A DNA stretch of 7,823 nt from positions 1 through 7,823 of the forward strand of contig JAJYKH010000115.1 of assembly GCA_021788685.1 (NCBI GenBank), read 5' to 3'. The position numbers and the translations under genes are program-made. The stretch comes from Deltaproteobacteria bacterium. GTDB lineage: Bacteria > Desulfobacterota > Desulfobulbia > Desulfobulbales > UBA5123. Below the pieces are notes generated by a model. The model was not told the origin of the DNA, made no database searches, and saw only the letters and a list, made by a program, of their open reading frames with translations. Of the stretch, positions 6,640 through 7,823 are shown piece by piece (positions within the stretch are counted from its first letter, which is position 1; each line of letters begins with the position of its first letter).

Positions 6640-6694
6640 AATGCAGAATGAAGAGTGCAGAGCGAAGAATGATCTTCCAATCTGCATCTGCATT
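6640..6694 (+). repeat. Small palindromic repeat between infB and rbfA
   Basis: The left arm has AATGCAGA (6640-6647) and TGCAGA (6656-6661). The right arm has TCTGCA (6681-6686) directly followed by TCTGCATT (6687-6694). The inner GAAG/CTTC (6664-6667 with 6674-6677) closes a 6-base loop. The whole forms a nested hairpin with one 8-base bulge. The purine-rich, low-complexity text of ATGAAG/GCAGA-type words is unlike the surrounding GC-rich genes and resembles dispersed intergenic spacer repeats of other bacteria (recalled, not searched). The rest of the gap (6695-6742) shows only the purine-rich region before rbfA. There is no T-tract, so it is not an intrinsic terminator. Confidence 0.6.
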
Positions 6695-6742
6695 GGAGAT
6701 TTTCCCCGGCACTTTCAGCTTACCGAAAAAGACAGAAGAACA

Positions 6743-7144
6743 GTGGCCAAGAAATCGAAAGCCATCGCCCAGGAGCTTGGCCTCGGGCGCCCCAAGCGGC
6801 GGCCCATCCGGGTGGCCCAGGCCATCCAGGAGGAGCTGGCCACCCTGTTTCTCCGGGGGATCAAAGACCCCCGGGTGGCGGTGATCACCATCACGAAAGT
6901 GGAGGTCTCTCCCGATCTCCGGCAGGCGGTGATCTTCTACGATACCGCCCGGGAAGAAGCCTCCGAGGCGGCCGCCGGCCTGAGCAGCGCCAAGGGGTTC
7001 ATCCGCAGCCATCTGGCCGGGGCGCTCAACCTGCGCCTTACCCCGGAGCTGGTGTTCAAGCGGGACGTGGGCGCCCTCAACCAGGCGCGGATCGAAGAGC
7101 TGCTGCGGGAAGATGAGGAGCGGGATGAGCCGGCCGCCGAGTGA
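6743..7144 (+). CDS. rbfA: 30S ribosome-binding factor RbfA
   Basis: RbfA is a small KH-fold protein that binds the 30S neck region and helps mature the 5' end of 16S rRNA. With GTG 6743 as start it has 133 residues, normal for the family. The visible core is RRPIRVAQAIQEELATLFLR, then KDPRV and VITITKVEVSPDLRQAVIFY, and near the end GFIRSHLAGALNLRLTPEL followed by VFKRD, all typical of RbfA. The C-terminus is acidic (REDEERDEPAAE). The start is uncertain: GTG 6743 has only an A-rich AGAAG-type ribosome binding sequence. The only in-frame ATG (6641) would add 34 residues translated from the palindromic repeat, with no family resemblance, so I prefer the GTG. It overlaps nrnA by 20 bases at its 3' end, suggesting coupled translation. 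Confidence 0.93.
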   Translation: MAKKSKAIAQELGLGRPKRRPIRVAQAIQEELATLFLRGIKDPRVAVITITKVEVSPDLRQAVIFYDTAREEASEAAAGLSSAKGFIRSHLAGALNLRLTPELVFKRDVGALNQARIEELLREDEERDEPAAE

Positions 7145-7823
7145 GCTGGTCGAGACCATTGGCCGGGCCGGACGGGTCCTGGTCGCCACCCACGTGTTTC
7201 CGGATGGCGACGCCCTGGGCTCGCTCCTCGCCCTGGCGGACAGCCTGGAGGCCATGGGCAAGACGGTGTACCGCTACAGCGAGGAGCCGGTCTCCCACCT
7301 CTACGATTTTCTGCCCGGGAGCGACCGGCTGCTGACCGCGGTCCCCGAGCCGGCCGCCTTCGACTGCGCGGTGGCCCTCGACTGCGGCGACCGCTACCGG
7401 CTGGGCCGGGAGATGGAGCGGCTCCTGGCCGTCCGTCCCTTTCTGGTGATCGACCACCACGCCGGCCACACCCCTTTCGGTGACCTGGCCTGGGTGGACC
7501 CGGAGCGGGCGGCCACCGGGGAGATGGTCTACGACCTGATCGAGGCCCTGGGGGGCGGTGTCTCGGCCGAGGCGGCCTATTGCCTCTATGCCGCCATCGT
7601 CTCCGACACCGGTTCCTTCAAGTATTCCGCCACCACCGCCGAAACCTTCCGGGTGGCCCGGGAGCTGGTCGAGCGGGGGGTGAAGCCATCGGAGGTGGCG
7701 GGCCGGCTGTACGACAACTACACGGTGGCCCGGCTGCATCTGCTCACCGCGGTGCTTGACACCCTGGAGCTCCATGCCGGCGGCCGCATCGCCCTGATCA
7801 AGGCCGATCGGGAGATGTTCGCC
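7125..7823 (+). CDS. nrnA: DHH/DHHA1 phosphoesterase, NrnA-type oligoribonuclease/pAp phosphatase (3' partial)
   Basis: NrnA-type enzymes degrade very short RNA oligonucleotides, and many also dephosphorylate pAp. The frame is open to the window edge: 233 residues are visible of a family usually about 310-330. The metal-binding DHH-family motifs are intact: motif I H23-V-F-P-D27-G-D29-ALGS, motif II ALDCGD with D86, motif III DHH at 110-112, and motif IV SDTGSF with D161. The DHH domain is therefore complete and the DHHA1 substrate-binding domain is cut off by the window. ATG 7125 lies inside the rbfA 3' end, with GAGGAG at 7115-7120 only four bases upstream. A GTG at 7141 heads another frame and is not the start. 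A DHH protein after rbfA is the common order in Firmicutes and Geobacter-like operons, usually followed by truB, which would lie outside. Specific substrate preference cannot be read from the sequence. Confidence 0.92.
   Translation, partial: MSRPPSELVETIGRAGRVLVATHVFPDGDALGSLLALADSLEAMGKTVYRYSEEPVSHLYDFLPGSDRLLTAVPEPAAFDCAVALDCGDRYRLGREMERLLAVRPFLVIDHHAGHTPFGDLAWVDPERAATGEMVYDLIEALGGGVSAEAAYCLYAAIVSDTGSFKYSATTAETFRVARELVERGVKPSEVAGRLYDNYTVARLHLLTAVLDTLELHAGGRIALIKADREMFA

Noticed and set aside
3574..6693. A 1039-codon open frame on the minus strand, antisense to infB
   Set aside because: It exactly shadows infB, a GC-rich gene in which minus-strand stops are rare. Its translation is low-complexity Leu/Gly/His/Arg-rich with no recognisable domain, whereas the + strand encodes a fully motif-complete IF2.
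7141..7335. GTG-initiated + strand frame at the rbfA stop
   Set aside because: It is in the wrong frame. The frame from ATG 7125 carries all DHH-family motifs across the same bases.

Overview
The window is a GC-rich, chromosomal, core-genome segment, all read on the + strand. It holds the 3' end of a respiratory complex I locus (nuoN), a single tRNA-Gly(CCC), and then the start of the conserved transcription/translation cluster rimP - nusA - infB - rbfA - nrnA, which runs off the right edge. The gene order, the protein sequences and the style of the intergenic repeats suggest a Desulfuromonadia-type bacterium (Geobacter/Desulfuromonas/Geoalkalibacter relatives). That placement is inference from memory; no database was searched.

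Layout. Positions 2-1273: nuoN, lacking its N-terminus, closed by a strong intrinsic terminator (1299-1333). Positions 1388-1547: a self-contained tRNA unit with promoter, tRNA-Gly with encoded CCA, and intrinsic terminator. Positions 1548-1779: a structured leader before rimP with a second terminator-type hairpin (1638-1664) and a competing upstream pairing, so it looks like an attenuator. Positions 1780-2250: rimP. Positions 2249-2370: a long imperfect palindrome, resembling a dispersed MITE/REP-type repeat, abutting the rimP stop. Positions 2454-3779: nusA. Positions 3780-3894: a short structured gap with no ylxR/ylxQ gene. Positions 3895-6636: infB. Positions 6640-6694: a second, unrelated small palindromic repeat. 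Positions 6743-7144: rbfA. Positions 7125-7823: the N-terminal part of nrnA, overlapping rbfA by 20 bases.

Function. The five right-hand genes form one functional group: 30S maturation (RimP, RbfA), transcription elongation, termination and antitermination (NusA), initiation of translation (IF2), and degradation of very short RNAs (NrnA). They are probably co-transcribed, since no convincing terminator or promoter lies between rimP and nrnA. The genes themselves are ordinary housekeeping genes. The interesting material is intergenic: the attenuator-like rimP leader and two hairpin-forming repeats inside the operon. I saw no evidence for a new multi-gene system, defence island, CRISPR array or phage.
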